A DNA stretch of 17,786 bases from an uncultured bacterium (GTDB taxonomy: Bacteria; Vulcanimicrobiota; CADAWZ01): NCBI GenBank assembly GCA_949288455.1, contig CASEKF010000022.1:1-17786 (forward strand), written 5' to 3'. Numbering within the stretch: position 1 is the stretch's first letter; each line of letters begins with the position of its first letter. Shown piece by piece: positions 7,330-14,103 of the stretch. A program made the position numbers and the translations under genes. The notes beneath the pieces were generated by a model. The model saw only the letters and a program-made list of their open reading frames with translations, was not told the DNA's origin and ran no database searches.

Positions 7330-7686
7330 TTACTTTAAATTTTGCTTAGCTATTTCAGCATATTTGGCGAAAGTAGAAGGATCAACTACGGCCATCTCGG
7401 CAAGCATTTTCCTGTTAATAATAACTTCGGCATTTTTTAATCCGGCTATCAGACGACTGTAAGATATGCCGTTAATCCTAGCTGCAGCGTTAATTCTTAA
7501 AATCCAAAGCTGCCTGAAATTTCTTTTCCTAACGCGTCTGTCTCTGTGAGCGTAAGCCATTGCGTGAATAACGGCCTCGCGAGCGCTTTTTATATGTTTG
7601 CGCCTCGCTCCTCTGTAGCCTTTTGCAAGACGCATAACTTTTATTCTTTTCTTTAAAGCTATAATACCTCTTTTAACTCTTGGCAT
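7330..7686 (-). CDS. rplT: 50S ribosomal protein L20
   Basis: The 118-aa basic protein is a standard-length L20: MPRVKRG at the N-terminus, a long helix around RLAKGYRGARRKHIKSAREAV, then HRDRRVRKRNFRQLWILRINAA and a C-terminal YSRLIAGLK segment. L20 binds 23S rRNA early in large-subunit assembly, and in both E. coli and Bacillus it represses its own operon by binding a mimic of its rRNA site in the mRNA. GGAGGT lies 5 nt before the ATG, a strong ribosome binding site. It follows rpmI by 40 bp. pheS, often found next, is absent here and a nitroreductase follows instead. Confidence 0.98.
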   Translation of the reverse strand: MPRVKRGIIALKKRIKVMRLAKGYRGARRKHIKSAREAVIHAMAYAHRDRRVRKRNFRQLWILRINAAARINGISYSRLIAGLKNAEVIINRKMLAEMAVVDPSTFAKYAEIAKQNLK

Positions 7687-7726
7687 TTTTTACCTCCAGA
7701 TAAATTTCAACGGAATCTATTCAATT

Positions 7727-7933
7727 TCAAACCATATAAGGAACGCATTTGCTGATCATAGTCATATCCGACTCGGCTACGAAAGCTGCCTTACGGAAAC
7801 CTCTAGTCCTCTTGGGGCTCTTTTTTTCACGAATATGCTTACATCCGCTGAATTGCTTCATTCTGCGAATTTTACCGGAACCTGTAACTTTTATTCTTTT
7901 AGCTACGGATCTTCTTGTTTTAATCTTCGGCAT
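7727..7933 (-). CDS. rpmI: 50S ribosomal protein L35
   Basis: The 68-aa product begins MPKIKTRRSVAKRIKVTGSG, the L35 signature, and continues with the basic RRMKQFSGCKHIREKKSPKR region. It is a few residues longer than the usual 64-66, ending SKCVPYMV. I chose the ATG at 7931-7933 rather than one 18 bp upstream because it gives the invariant L35 N-terminus and has a GGAAGGGTG purine run upstream. It sits between infC and rplT as in most bacteria, but is separated from infC by an unusually long gap of 200 bp. Confidence 0.97.
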   Translation of the reverse strand: MPKIKTRRSVAKRIKVTGSGKIRRMKQFSGCKHIREKKSPKRTRGFRKAAFVAESDMTMISKCVPYMV

Positions 7934-8133
7934 AAAAACACACCCTTCCACTTATGTTATATTAACTCTGTTCGCTTCTAAGCGAATACTCCGAAGCTAA
8001 ACGCATTTAATATCGTTTGCTTCTATTTTTCGGCCATTATCTCCGCGCGTCTGACATATCAAAATCGAACGAAACGACGCGAAAGAACACGTTCAAACCT
8101 AAAATTGCTATTATCCTAAAAAACAAACTCAAA
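7934..8133 (-). other. infC-rpmI intergenic mRNA region with potential stem-loops
   Basis: These 200 bases hold no gene beyond a possible four-codon ORF. Two inverted repeats stand out. TTCGCT/AGCGAA (7971-7986) makes a 6-bp hairpin with a four-base loop about 40 nt before the rpmI start. CGCGTC (8046-8051) and GACGCG (8076-8081) form a 6-bp stem with a 24-nt loop. In E. coli the L20 translational operator lies in this part of the operon, so these are candidates for such a site; the sequence alone does not prove it. Confidence 0.35.
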
Positions 8134-8646
8134 TCAAGCTGACTTAGGGGTAAGAATCATAATCATATTTCTCCCCTCCAGTTTTGGAACTCTCTCGACA
8201 GAAGAACACGAGTCCAATTCTTCGGCCAATCTATTCATAAGCTTTTTGCCAAGCTCAGTATAGACGACCTCTCTGCCTCTAAACATCAAAGTCACCTTAA
8301 CTTTGTTCCCGCTTTTGAGAATTCTTTCAGCAGTATTTTTCTTTACCAAAAAATCGTTTTCGTCTATCTTAGGCCTAAGTTTAACTTCCTTTACGTCAAG
8401 GGTTTTCCTCTTAATTTTAGCGTCTTTTTCCTTTTTAGCCTGCTCATATTTAAATTTGCCGTAATCCATAAGCTTGCATACCGGCGGATCGGTAGACGGC
8501 GATACTTCCACTAAATCGAAATTCGTTTCTTCCGCTATCCTCAAGGCGTCTCTAATATATAAAATGCCCAGCTGTTCGCCGGAATTTCCTATAACTCTTA
8601 CTTGTCTCGCCCTGATTTCCTTATTGACTTTAATCTCCTTTGAAAT
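8134..8646 (-). CDS. infC: Translation initiation factor IF-3 (AUU start)
   Basis: The 170-aa protein is a full two-domain IF-3, which binds the 30S subunit, blocks 50S joining and checks the initiator tRNA-start codon pairing. The N-domain has KEIRARQVRVIG and the IRDALRIAEETNFDLVEVSP region; the linker is the Lys-rich QAKKEKDAKIKRK; the C-domain carries VKLRPKIDENDF and VTLMFRGRE. No ATG, GTG or TTG gives the full N-terminus; the TTG at 8544 would remove about 34 conserved residues. The ATT at 8644-8646 has GGAGGT (8652-8657) 5 nt upstream and gives SKEIKVNKEIRARQ after the initiator, matching the family start. E. coli infC also starts with AUU, which lets IF-3 repress its own synthesis. 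The first gene of the infC-rpmI-rplT operon. Confidence 0.95.
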   Translation of the reverse strand: MSKEIKVNKEIRARQVRVIGNSGEQLGILYIRDALRIAEETNFDLVEVSPSTDPPVCKLMDYGKFKYEQAKKEKDAKIKRKTLDVKEVKLRPKIDENDFLVKKNTAERILKSGNKVKVTLMFRGREVVYTELGKKLMNRLAEELDSCSSVERVPKLEGRNMIMILTPKSA

Positions 8647-8651
8647 ACTGC

Positions 8652-8657
8652 ACCTCC
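8652..8657 (-). promoter_or_regulatory. Ribosome binding site that fixes the infC AUU start
   Basis: GGAGGT on the minus strand lies 5 nt upstream of ATT at 8644-8646. A second purine run, AAGGAG at 8635-8640, lies inside the reading frame and directly abuts a later ATT with no spacer, so it is not the functional site. Confidence 0.75.
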
Positions 8658-8752
8658 GAAAAATTAAAAGTTAACTCTTATCCCCCTACGCTATCGCAAA
8701 GCGTCCAAAATTCAACGCCGATAGACGACATGCCGCTTTATACGGGCAAATG

Positions 8753-8781
8753 TTTAGATCGATATTCTGACGTCTTATCAA
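8753..8781 (-). promoter_or_regulatory. Possible second infC promoter downstream of the attenuator
   Basis: On the minus strand TTGATA (8776-8781) is followed by a 17-bp spacer and TCTAAA (8753-8758), five and four consensus matches. If active it would bypass the leader terminator and give a basal infC transcript. It is a motif match only. Confidence 0.3.
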
Positions 8782-8810
8782 TTTTTAAATCTAAATAACT
8801 CAAGCTAAGA

Positions 8811-8836
8811 AAAAAAAAGCGGCCTAAAAGCCGCTT
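8811..8836 (-). terminator. Intrinsic terminator inside the infC leader (attenuator)
   Basis: On the minus strand AAGCGGC pairs perfectly with GCCGCTT around a six-base loop (7 bp) and is followed directly by a run of U. It is the strongest terminator in the window. It lies about 210 nt after the predicted transcription start and 165 nt before the infC start, with no gene in front of it, so it would act as a transcription attenuator. An upstream copy of CCGCTT (8932-8937) can pair with the 5' arm and prevent its formation. Confidence 0.8.
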
Positions 8837-9041
8837 AAAAACAAAGGTAAATAATAACCACCTTACGAAAGACAAAAAAGAAAACTCTCGTATAATTCGT
8901 AACCTTGCCGATACGATAACCGCAAGGTGAGAAGCGGACTTCTTCTTAATAATTAGCGGATAGATGCGGTTTGAATTCTAAAACCGCCGTCCATATCCTT
9001 ATTATTCGCACAGTCTACGCAACGATTGCGCGATATCTTTA
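8837..9041 (-). promoter_or_regulatory. Structured infC leader RNA (candidate L20-type autoregulatory leader)
   Basis: Upstream of the attenuator the leader can form several stems on the minus strand. GCGGTTT/AAACCGC (8966-8972 with 8981-8987) is enclosed by GGATA/TATCC (8958-8962 with 8994-8998). ACCTTGC/GCAAGGT (8902-8908 with 8922-8928) is a 7-bp stem with a 13-nt loop. AAGGT/ACCTT (8860-8864 with 8844-8848) shares sequence with that stem and could swap with it. CCGCTT (8932-8937) matches the terminator's 3' arm, and is itself held in a small AGAAG/CTTCT hairpin. This is the logic of an antiterminator switch. In Bacillus subtilis L20 controls the same operon through such a leader; the identity of the ligand here is inference. 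A 13-codon ORF (8994 down to 8953) is present but lacks amino-acid bias. Confidence 0.55.
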
Positions 9042-9047
9042 CTCGAA

Positions 9048-9076
9048 AGTATAGCAAAGACTTTTTTTTATGTCAA
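9048..9076 (-). promoter_or_regulatory. infC operon promoter
   Basis: On the minus strand a perfect -35 TTGACA (9071-9076), a 17-bp spacer and a -10 TATACT (9048-9053, five of six) make a near-consensus housekeeping promoter. Its start point would be near 9041, about 395 nt before infC. It stands back to back with the promoter of the secretion operon. Confidence 0.8.
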
Positions 9077-9127
9077 TATGTTAGAAAAATAAAAAGTATA
9101 TAATACTAGTTAGTTTGCCGCTATTCA

Positions 9128-9136
9128 TGTTATAAT
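9128..9136 (+). promoter_or_regulatory. Extended -10 promoter of the TPR-gsp operon
   Basis: TGTTATAAT is a perfect -10 (9131-9136) with the extended TGN element in front. The -35 position holds only a weak TAGTTA-like sequence, as is usual for extended -10 promoters. It lies about 75 bp before the first gene. A further TATAAT at 9099-9104 lacks both a -35 and a TGN element. Confidence 0.55.
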
Positions 9137-9210
9137 CTTTCCTAAAGAACAGACGATATTTAACGCCGCCGAAACGCTATGTTACAAAAACGCAAAGGAG
9201 AATTTTTGAT

Positions 9211-10389
9211 ATGGTTTCTACGACGCATAAAAGTATTCTTCTCCTATTTATATGTCTATCGCTTCTAATTAGCGTATCGTATGCAGCCGAAACCTCAGGA
9301 GACATATATTCCAAGGCAAAACTCCTACTAAATCAAGGAAGACAAAAAGAAGCTCTAAAATACGCCGATAAATATATAAAAATAAAACCTCGCAATCATG
9401 AAGGATATCAACTAAAAGGATTAATTTTTTATAGTATGGGGAAAAACGACGAAGCGCTGAAAAATTTTACGACGTCTAAAAAACTTTTCAGCGGAGATTA
9501 CGTAAGCGAAACTTACATAGGTTTTACCCTCATACGAAAAAATAAATTTAACGACGCGGCAAAACGTTTTCAAGAAGCAATAAAACTAAACGAAGATTAC
9601 CCTGACGCCAAAATCGGCATGGGATACGTTTTATTAAAAGAAAAAAAATATAAGCCTGCCGTTATGTATATGAAACAAGCGATCAAAGTCTGCCATGATC
9701 ATAATCCGGAAGTATATAAACGAATTGCCGACATATATATAAAAGAAAATAAAATTAACGACGCTATATACGTTTATAATCAGTATATTAAATTAGAAGA
9801 CGCGAACGCCGATATTTATTTTCGCTTGGGAAAAGCGTATGCGGCCAAAGACAATAAAAGAGCGGAAAAGGCTTATCTCAAAGCGATAGAGCTAGACGGC
9901 AAAAACCCTCGTTATAAAGAAGAACTAGCCGATTATCTTTCTAAACGGAAACGCGCCGACGAAGCGGCTAAATATTATGAACAAGCCGCCGAACAGGGCT
10001 CCAAAAATTGGAGAGCTTACTATCAGGCCGGACTGACGGCTTTTAGCAAAGAAGATTATCTCGCAGTCGTAAAACATATGAAAAAAGCTTTAAGCCTAAA
10101 TAAAAATATTCCAAACGCTCAAATGGCTCTGTCCGCATCTTATCTCAGATTGAAAAAATATGAAGAATCAATTAAAGTAAATAACGATATTATAAAAAGA
10201 AATAATAAAAGCGAAGGAGCATGGTTTAACAATGCATGCGCTTATGCAATGCTGGGAAAAACGGAACAGGCTTTAACCGCTCTGGCAAAATCGATAGAAT
10301 TAGAAAACGGCAATAAAGAAATAGCCAAACAATCTAAAATGTTCGACAAAATTAAAAATCACCCCGATTTTATAAAATTAACTAAATAA
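9211..10389 (+). CDS. Secreted tetratricopeptide-repeat protein
   Basis: This 392-aa protein starts with a basic residue and a hydrophobic core (SILLLFICLSLLISV) ending SYAAE, a likely Sec signal peptide cut near residue 25. The rest is about ten tetratricopeptide repeats; clear ones include GRQKEALKYADKYIKIKPR, DAAKRFQEAIKLNEDYPDA and DEAAKYYEQAAEQGS. The C-terminal ACAYAMLGKTEQALTALAKSIEL followed by HPDFIKL is common in such proteins. TPR solenoids bind proteins, so it is probably a periplasmic scaffold. AAGGAG lies 10 nt before the ATG. It is the first gene of the gsp operon, 34 bp before gspI, which suggests a role in assembling or stabilising the secretion machine, perhaps the secretin. 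I do not recognise a named family. Confidence 0.85.
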   Translation: MVSTTHKSILLLFICLSLLISVSYAAETSGDIYSKAKLLLNQGRQKEALKYADKYIKIKPRNHEGYQLKGLIFYSMGKNDEALKNFTTSKKLFSGDYVSETYIGFTLIRKNKFNDAAKRFQEAIKLNEDYPDAKIGMGYVLLKEKKYKPAVMYMKQAIKVCHDHNPEVYKRIADIYIKENKINDAIYVYNQYIKLEDANADIYFRLGKAYAAKDNKRAEKAYLKAIELDGKNPRYKEELADYLSKRKRADEAAKYYEQAAEQGSKNWRAYYQAGLTAFSKEDYLAVVKHMKKALSLNKNIPNAQMALSASYLRLKKYEESIKVNNDIIKRNNKSEGAWFNNACAYAMLGKTEQALTALAKSIELENGNKEIAKQSKMFDKIKNHPDFIKLTK

Positions 10390-10423
10390 AGGATTATAAT
10401 AAAAAACTTAAAATTATAAACGC

Positions 10424-10810
10424 ATGAAGAGGAAACATACCGGATTCACAATGATAGAACTTCTAGTCTCTATAGCTATTTTGGCTTTGGCTACCGCCGC
10501 GTTAAGCAGAATGCAGATAAATTCGATTTCTCTTGCGGCCGAAAATAATCTTACGATCAGAGCGTTAGCTTACGGTTCGGCGGAAATGGACGAAATTACG
10601 GCGTATAAAGACATAGACGCAATAGATTTAGACTATACGAGCGAACAGCGAGATCCGGAAACGGAAGAATTATCGGGTTTTACCGCGAAAGGCGACAAAT
10701 CTTCGGTTTCATACTCTCAAATTCCAGCGACTGAATTTAACCTGAAAATCAAATACGGAAACAAGGAATATGTCAACCTTAAAACGTTCAAAATCAAAGC
10801 GATGCGATAA
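10424..10810 (+). CDS. gspI: T2SS minor pseudopilin GspI
   Basis: The 128-aa protein has a type III-like (prepilin) signal: a short basic leader MKRKHTG, then FTMIELLVSIAILALATAAL with the invariant Glu at mature position 5. The prepilin peptidase would cut after Gly7 and methylate the new Phe. Size and its place before a GspJ and GspK identify it as GspI, which nucleates the pseudopilus tip with J and K. The ATG is the only possible start, since a stop lies four codons upstream; no clear Shine-Dalgarno is seen. Its 3' end overlaps gspJ by 41 bp. Confidence 0.85.
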   Translation: MKRKHTGFTMIELLVSIAILALATAALSRMQINSISLAAENNLTIRALAYGSAEMDEITAYKDIDAIDLDYTSEQRDPETEELSGFTAKGDKSSVSYSQIPATEFNLKIKYGNKEYVNLKTFKIKAMR

Positions 10811-11384
10811 AGGCTTCACGCTGCTTGAATTGATAATAGCAATAGCCGTCTCAATAATAGCGGCAGGCTTGACGTTTCTTATATTCGCATATTCCGTAAG
10901 AGGAATAAAAGAGGCTCGTACAATCTCTGAAAACGATTTCGAATTGGCTAAAGCGTATATTCAAATGAGAAGGCAGATTATATCAGCTTATGAGCCGGAC
11001 TCATTTGAACAAACTTTTCAGTTTGAAAAATCAAACGACGAGCGAAGCGATTTTTTCCGTTTTATAACTGAAGCTTCAGAGACGGGCGACGGAACGGTAG
11101 AAGCCTGTTATTTCGTCGCTTCTAAAAACGATAATAAATATTTAGCGTATAGCGAATATCCTTTTCCAAGAAAATTCACGGACGAAAATAAAGAAGAAGC
11201 TCAAAATAAAGCTAGATGTCTTTCGGAAAAAATTACCGGTATGAAAGTCCGTTTTAAACAAGACGGCAACATTCTTGAAGAAGCCCCCGACAACTTACCT
11301 GAAATTATCATTATAACGCTCTATTATAAAGAGGGAGAAAATGAAAAATCAATGGAATTTTCCGCCAGGCCGGGCATAAGATAA
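10770..11384 (+). CDS. gspJ: T2SS minor pseudopilin GspJ
   Basis: This 204-aa pseudopilin carries a 15-residue Lys/Arg-rich leader ending DKG, then FTLLELIIAIAVSIIAAGLTF with Glu at mature position 5. Length is typical for GspJ, and the C-terminal part has the family's variable beta-rich head. It forms the tip complex with GspI and GspK. The ATG at 10770 lies inside gspI and is the only Met in frame before the prepilin motif, with AAGGA just upstream at short spacing. Its stop is followed after three bases by the gspK ATG, in the same reading frame. Confidence 0.85.
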   Translation: MSTLKRSKSKRCDKGFTLLELIIAIAVSIIAAGLTFLIFAYSVRGIKEARTISENDFELAKAYIQMRRQIISAYEPDSFEQTFQFEKSNDERSDFFRFITEASETGDGTVEACYFVASKNDNKYLAYSEYPFPRKFTDENKEEAQNKARCLSEKITGMKVRFKQDGNILEEAPDNLPEIIIITLYYKEGENEKSMEFSARPGIR

Positions 11385-11387
11385 ACT

Positions 11388-12281
11388 ATGGTTCTTATAG
11401 GAATACTATCTATTATAATAATATTGACGGTTATGAATCTTCAACTGTCGTCAGATACTCTTTACACGGCAAAATATGTCGCCGTAGCTCAAAACAGAGA
11501 CGTTGCGTATTACCAGGCTTCGGCGGCCTGCAAAAGCATAATAGAGTACATAAAGGCATATTATTCGGACGATCCGAAAGATTTATACGCCAACATGCAA
11601 TACCTAAACGCTCTGACGCTTACTTCTATCAAAACAGACGACGCTGATATACAAGTAGAAATAGAAGATTTAGAAAAACGATTCGCCATAAATTCCATAA
11701 TTGAAAGCGAAGAACATTTAAACCAACTTAACAGAATTTTTCAAATACTAGATATAAACGCGCCTCATGGAGCCGAAGCTATAGCGGACTGGATAGATGC
11801 AGATTCTGAAACAAGAGTCGGCGGGAACGAATCACATAGTATATACGGGGAACCTAAAAACGCTTATATCGATTCTATAAAAGAATTAGAATATATAGAA
11901 GGAATTAAAGACGCCGTAAAAGATTACAAGCGATCCGCAACCGACGGCAATTTGGAAAAATATATATACGCGTCGAAATGCAAATATACAAAAATAAATA
12001 TAAACACGGCCTCAAAAGAAATTCTTCAAAGTCTAAGCGAAGACATGACGGAACAGGAAGTCAACAATATCATAGAAAACAGGCCTATTCAAAATAACGA
12101 AGAATTGCGTAAGGCTCTGGCTACGGCAAGCGAATCGAAAATAAACGAAATAATAAAGCTAGCCGGCTATACGAGCGAATTTTTTCAAATAAAAATAACG
12201 GCGACGCATAACGAAGAAATTTTAATATTAACGGCTTTAATAGATAAAAATGGAAAAATTATCAGCTGGAAGGCAAAATAA
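11388..12281 (+). CDS. gspK: T2SS minor pseudopilin GspK (no prepilin leader visible)
   Basis: The 297-aa protein matches GspK: a hydrophobic N-terminal helix, then a large head with IEDLEKRFAINSI, ADWIDAD and the helix-hairpin-helix-like ININTASKEIL. GspK caps the pseudopilus and sterically limits which prepilins follow. Unusually, the ATG stands where mature GspK should begin: MVLIGILSIIIIL aligns with E. coli MALVVVLVLLAVM directly after its cleavage Gly. There is no basic leader and no Gly before it; in frame upstream is only ACT and the gspJ stop TAA. No Shine-Dalgarno precedes it, so translation probably restarts after gspJ. Another ATG at 11341 with a GAGGGAG purine run opens a 12-codon frame (MKNQWN...) that stops before joining gspK. 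Absence of Glu5 is normal for GspK. Confidence 0.85.
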   Translation: MVLIGILSIIIILTVMNLQLSSDTLYTAKYVAVAQNRDVAYYQASAACKSIIEYIKAYYSDDPKDLYANMQYLNALTLTSIKTDDADIQVEIEDLEKRFAINSIIESEEHLNQLNRIFQILDINAPHGAEAIADWIDADSETRVGGNESHSIYGEPKNAYIDSIKELEYIEGIKDAVKDYKRSATDGNLEKYIYASKCKYTKININTASKEILQSLSEDMTEQEVNNIIENRPIQNNEELRKALATASESKINEIIKLAGYTSEFFQIKITATHNEEILILTALIDKNGKIISWKAK

Positions 12282-13637
12282 ATGAAAATCTCTTCAGGCA
12301 TAGATCCGGCATCTTCCGGAACCAAGCAAGTAACTTTGGAAGCGTCTTGGAAGCAAATCAAGGCTACGTCGAAAGAAACGTCGAACATTATAGTAGCGAC
12401 GCCTTCCGGAAAACTTACTTTCAGAAAGCTCTCTCTCCCCTTTGGAGACAAAAAAAAATGTGAGGAAATGGTGCGGGAAGAGTTAGAGTATTCCTTAGCG
12501 TTCGATTTAAAAAAAGCCGCATGGGATTTTACGGTTAATCCTCAGGGAGAAGCGTACGCCTACGCAGCTAAAAATAAAATCGAAGACGAAGATAAAAAAA
12601 TTTTAGACTGCGAAATTACTTCTCTAGCAAGAACATGTCTATGGTGCGGTTTTTCGAACGCCTTAATTTTAGATATAGGAGCTTCGAAAACTGCCGCTGT
12701 AGGATTAAAAAACGGATACGTTAACTTCATAAGCGTAATTTTAACGGGAGGAAGACATATAGACGAAAAAATAGCGGAAGAATACGGCGTAAGCATTGAC
12801 GAAGCGATAAATTTAAAAGAAAAGGAAGGGCTTGACAACTTAATTTTTAAAAACGAAATAGTCAAACTTTTCAAAACTCTTAAAACTAGAATAAACAGCG
12901 GGAGCGAATTCTGTTACGATACTATTATAACCTCAGGCGGATGTTCTCAAGCGAAAAAGATAGGGGAACTAGCGGAACAGATTTTCAAATGCAAAGCTCT
13001 TCCCTTTACGCTTCCGGACAATATTTCTCCATATACTCACGCGGTAGCTTTCGGGGCCGCTATCAGAGATAAATATCCTCATTTAGCGGTGAACTTTGGG
13101 CATGAAGAAAAAGATAAGGATCAAATACCGTATTTTTATATTGCGGCCGCTTTAATTCCATTGATATTAGCCGTCGTGTACGCAAATATTCAATCCGCTT
13201 ATTACAAAGCTCAAGTCGCAAATTATTCAAATCTTATTTCGACGGAAATCAAAAAAGAATTTCCAAATAAGAAAATTCTGAAGCCCGTACAGCAATTGGA
13301 ACAGGAAATAAAAGAACGAAAGCGTAATTCATCAAAAAACGATCTCCAAATACTGGAAATTCTTCAAGCGCTTCAGAAGGCCTCTTTAAATATAAGCCGT
13401 CCTAATTCTCTGACAGTTTACGACGTTGAAATATCAAAATCGACGGCGAATATCTCCGGAGAAATAGATTCTATTCTGGATGCCGAAAAAATAAGGGAAA
13501 CGCTAAGCGAACATTTTAGAAACGTAAAATTAACCGAAGGCAAAACTTTACAGTCAAAAAAAGTAAAATTTACGCTCAGAATTGACACGGCGAAACCGCT
13601 GCGGCAATCAAGCGGAGGTCAAAATGATAAACCTTAA
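12282..13637 (+). CDS. gspL: T2SS inner-membrane platform protein GspL (PilM-like cytoplasmic domain)
   Basis: The 451-aa protein has a cytoplasmic actin-fold domain (about 1-280), one transmembrane helix (YFYIAAALIPLILAVVYANI, 284-303), a periplasmic coiled segment and a C-terminal ferredoxin-like domain with SLTVYDVEIS and a VKFTLRI strand. GspL links the ATPase GspE to the membrane platform through this cytoplasmic domain and pairs with GspM. The domain keeps DIGASKTAAVGL (131-142) and ITSGG (216-220), the phosphate and adenosine motifs of PilM, which classical proteobacterial GspL lacks or has lost; it may therefore bind nucleotide. The first loop, GIDPASSGT, is degenerate. The ATG directly abuts the gspK stop, and its end overlaps gspM by 14 bp. 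Confidence 0.85.
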   Translation: MKISSGIDPASSGTKQVTLEASWKQIKATSKETSNIIVATPSGKLTFRKLSLPFGDKKKCEEMVREELEYSLAFDLKKAAWDFTVNPQGEAYAYAAKNKIEDEDKKILDCEITSLARTCLWCGFSNALILDIGASKTAAVGLKNGYVNFISVILTGGRHIDEKIAEEYGVSIDEAINLKEKEGLDNLIFKNEIVKLFKTLKTRINSGSEFCYDTIITSGGCSQAKKIGELAEQIFKCKALPFTLPDNISPYTHAVAFGAAIRDKYPHLAVNFGHEEKDKDQIPYFYIAAALIPLILAVVYANIQSAYYKAQVANYSNLISTEIKKEFPNKKILKPVQQLEQEIKERKRNSSKNDLQILEILQALQKASLNISRPNSLTVYDVEISKSTANISGEIDSILDAEKIRETLSEHFRNVKLTEGKTLQSKKVKFTLRIDTAKPLRQSSGGQNDKP

Positions 13638-14103
13638 CTCTCTTCCCGAAAGCTCTCAAAAATTGCTTACGGGAATATTATGCCTAATCACCGTATTGAT
13701 AATTATATCCGTTCTAGTCATAACGCCTCTTAAAAACGCCGAAGAAAATAAAAACAGACTAATAAAGCTAAAAGGCGAAGTTTCTCAAATTGAAAAACTT
13801 TTATCGGAATATAAAGCTCTTCCCAAACCGTTAAAAAAAGTCGGCGGAAACGTATCGCTTCTGGCCTCTATAGAAACGATAACTCTGGAATTGTCAATAA
13901 AGAAAAAAATGGGACAAATTAAATCTCTTTCAGCGGAAAAAAACAAAGAAGGAGCAGACGTAAAATTCAATAATTTAAGCGGCTCGGAACTTACAAAACT
14001 ACTTTTAAGATTACGACAAGAAAATATAGCCGTAATCAAGGCAAGATTCAGAGATAACGATCTGGACGGATTATGGAACGTTAGCCTGATTCTGGAGGGA
14101 TAA
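13624..14103 (+). CDS. gspM: T2SS inner-membrane platform protein GspM
   Basis: This 159-aa bitopic protein has a short cytoplasmic tail, one transmembrane helix (about 14-35, ILCLITVLIIISVLVITPL), a coiled-coil stretch (ENKNRLIKLKGEVSQIEKLL) and a small C-terminal domain that should be the ferredoxin-like fold of GspM. I chose the ATG at 13624 over one at 13582 because GGAGGT lies about 5 nt upstream and because it places the tail and helix normally. It overlaps gspL by 14 bp. Sequence conservation in GspM is low, so the call rests mainly on topology and on its position between gspL and gspN. Confidence 0.8.
   Translation: MINLNSLPESSQKLLTGILCLITVLIIISVLVITPLKNAEENKNRLIKLKGEVSQIEKLLSEYKALPKPLKKVGGNVSLLASIETITLELSIKKKMGQIKSLSAEKNKEGADVKFNNLSGSELTKLLLRLRQENIAVIKARFRDNDLDGLWNVSLILEG

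Noticed and set aside
8844-8866. AAGGTGG in the infC leader as a T-box riboswitch.
   Set aside because: It lacks the full T-box sequence and a recognisable specifier loop, and infC is not a usual T-box target.
8953-8994. A 13-codon ORF in the infC leader that could be an attenuation peptide.
   Set aside because: AAGGAT lies too close to the ATG, and the peptide has no run of any one amino acid that would sense charged tRNA.
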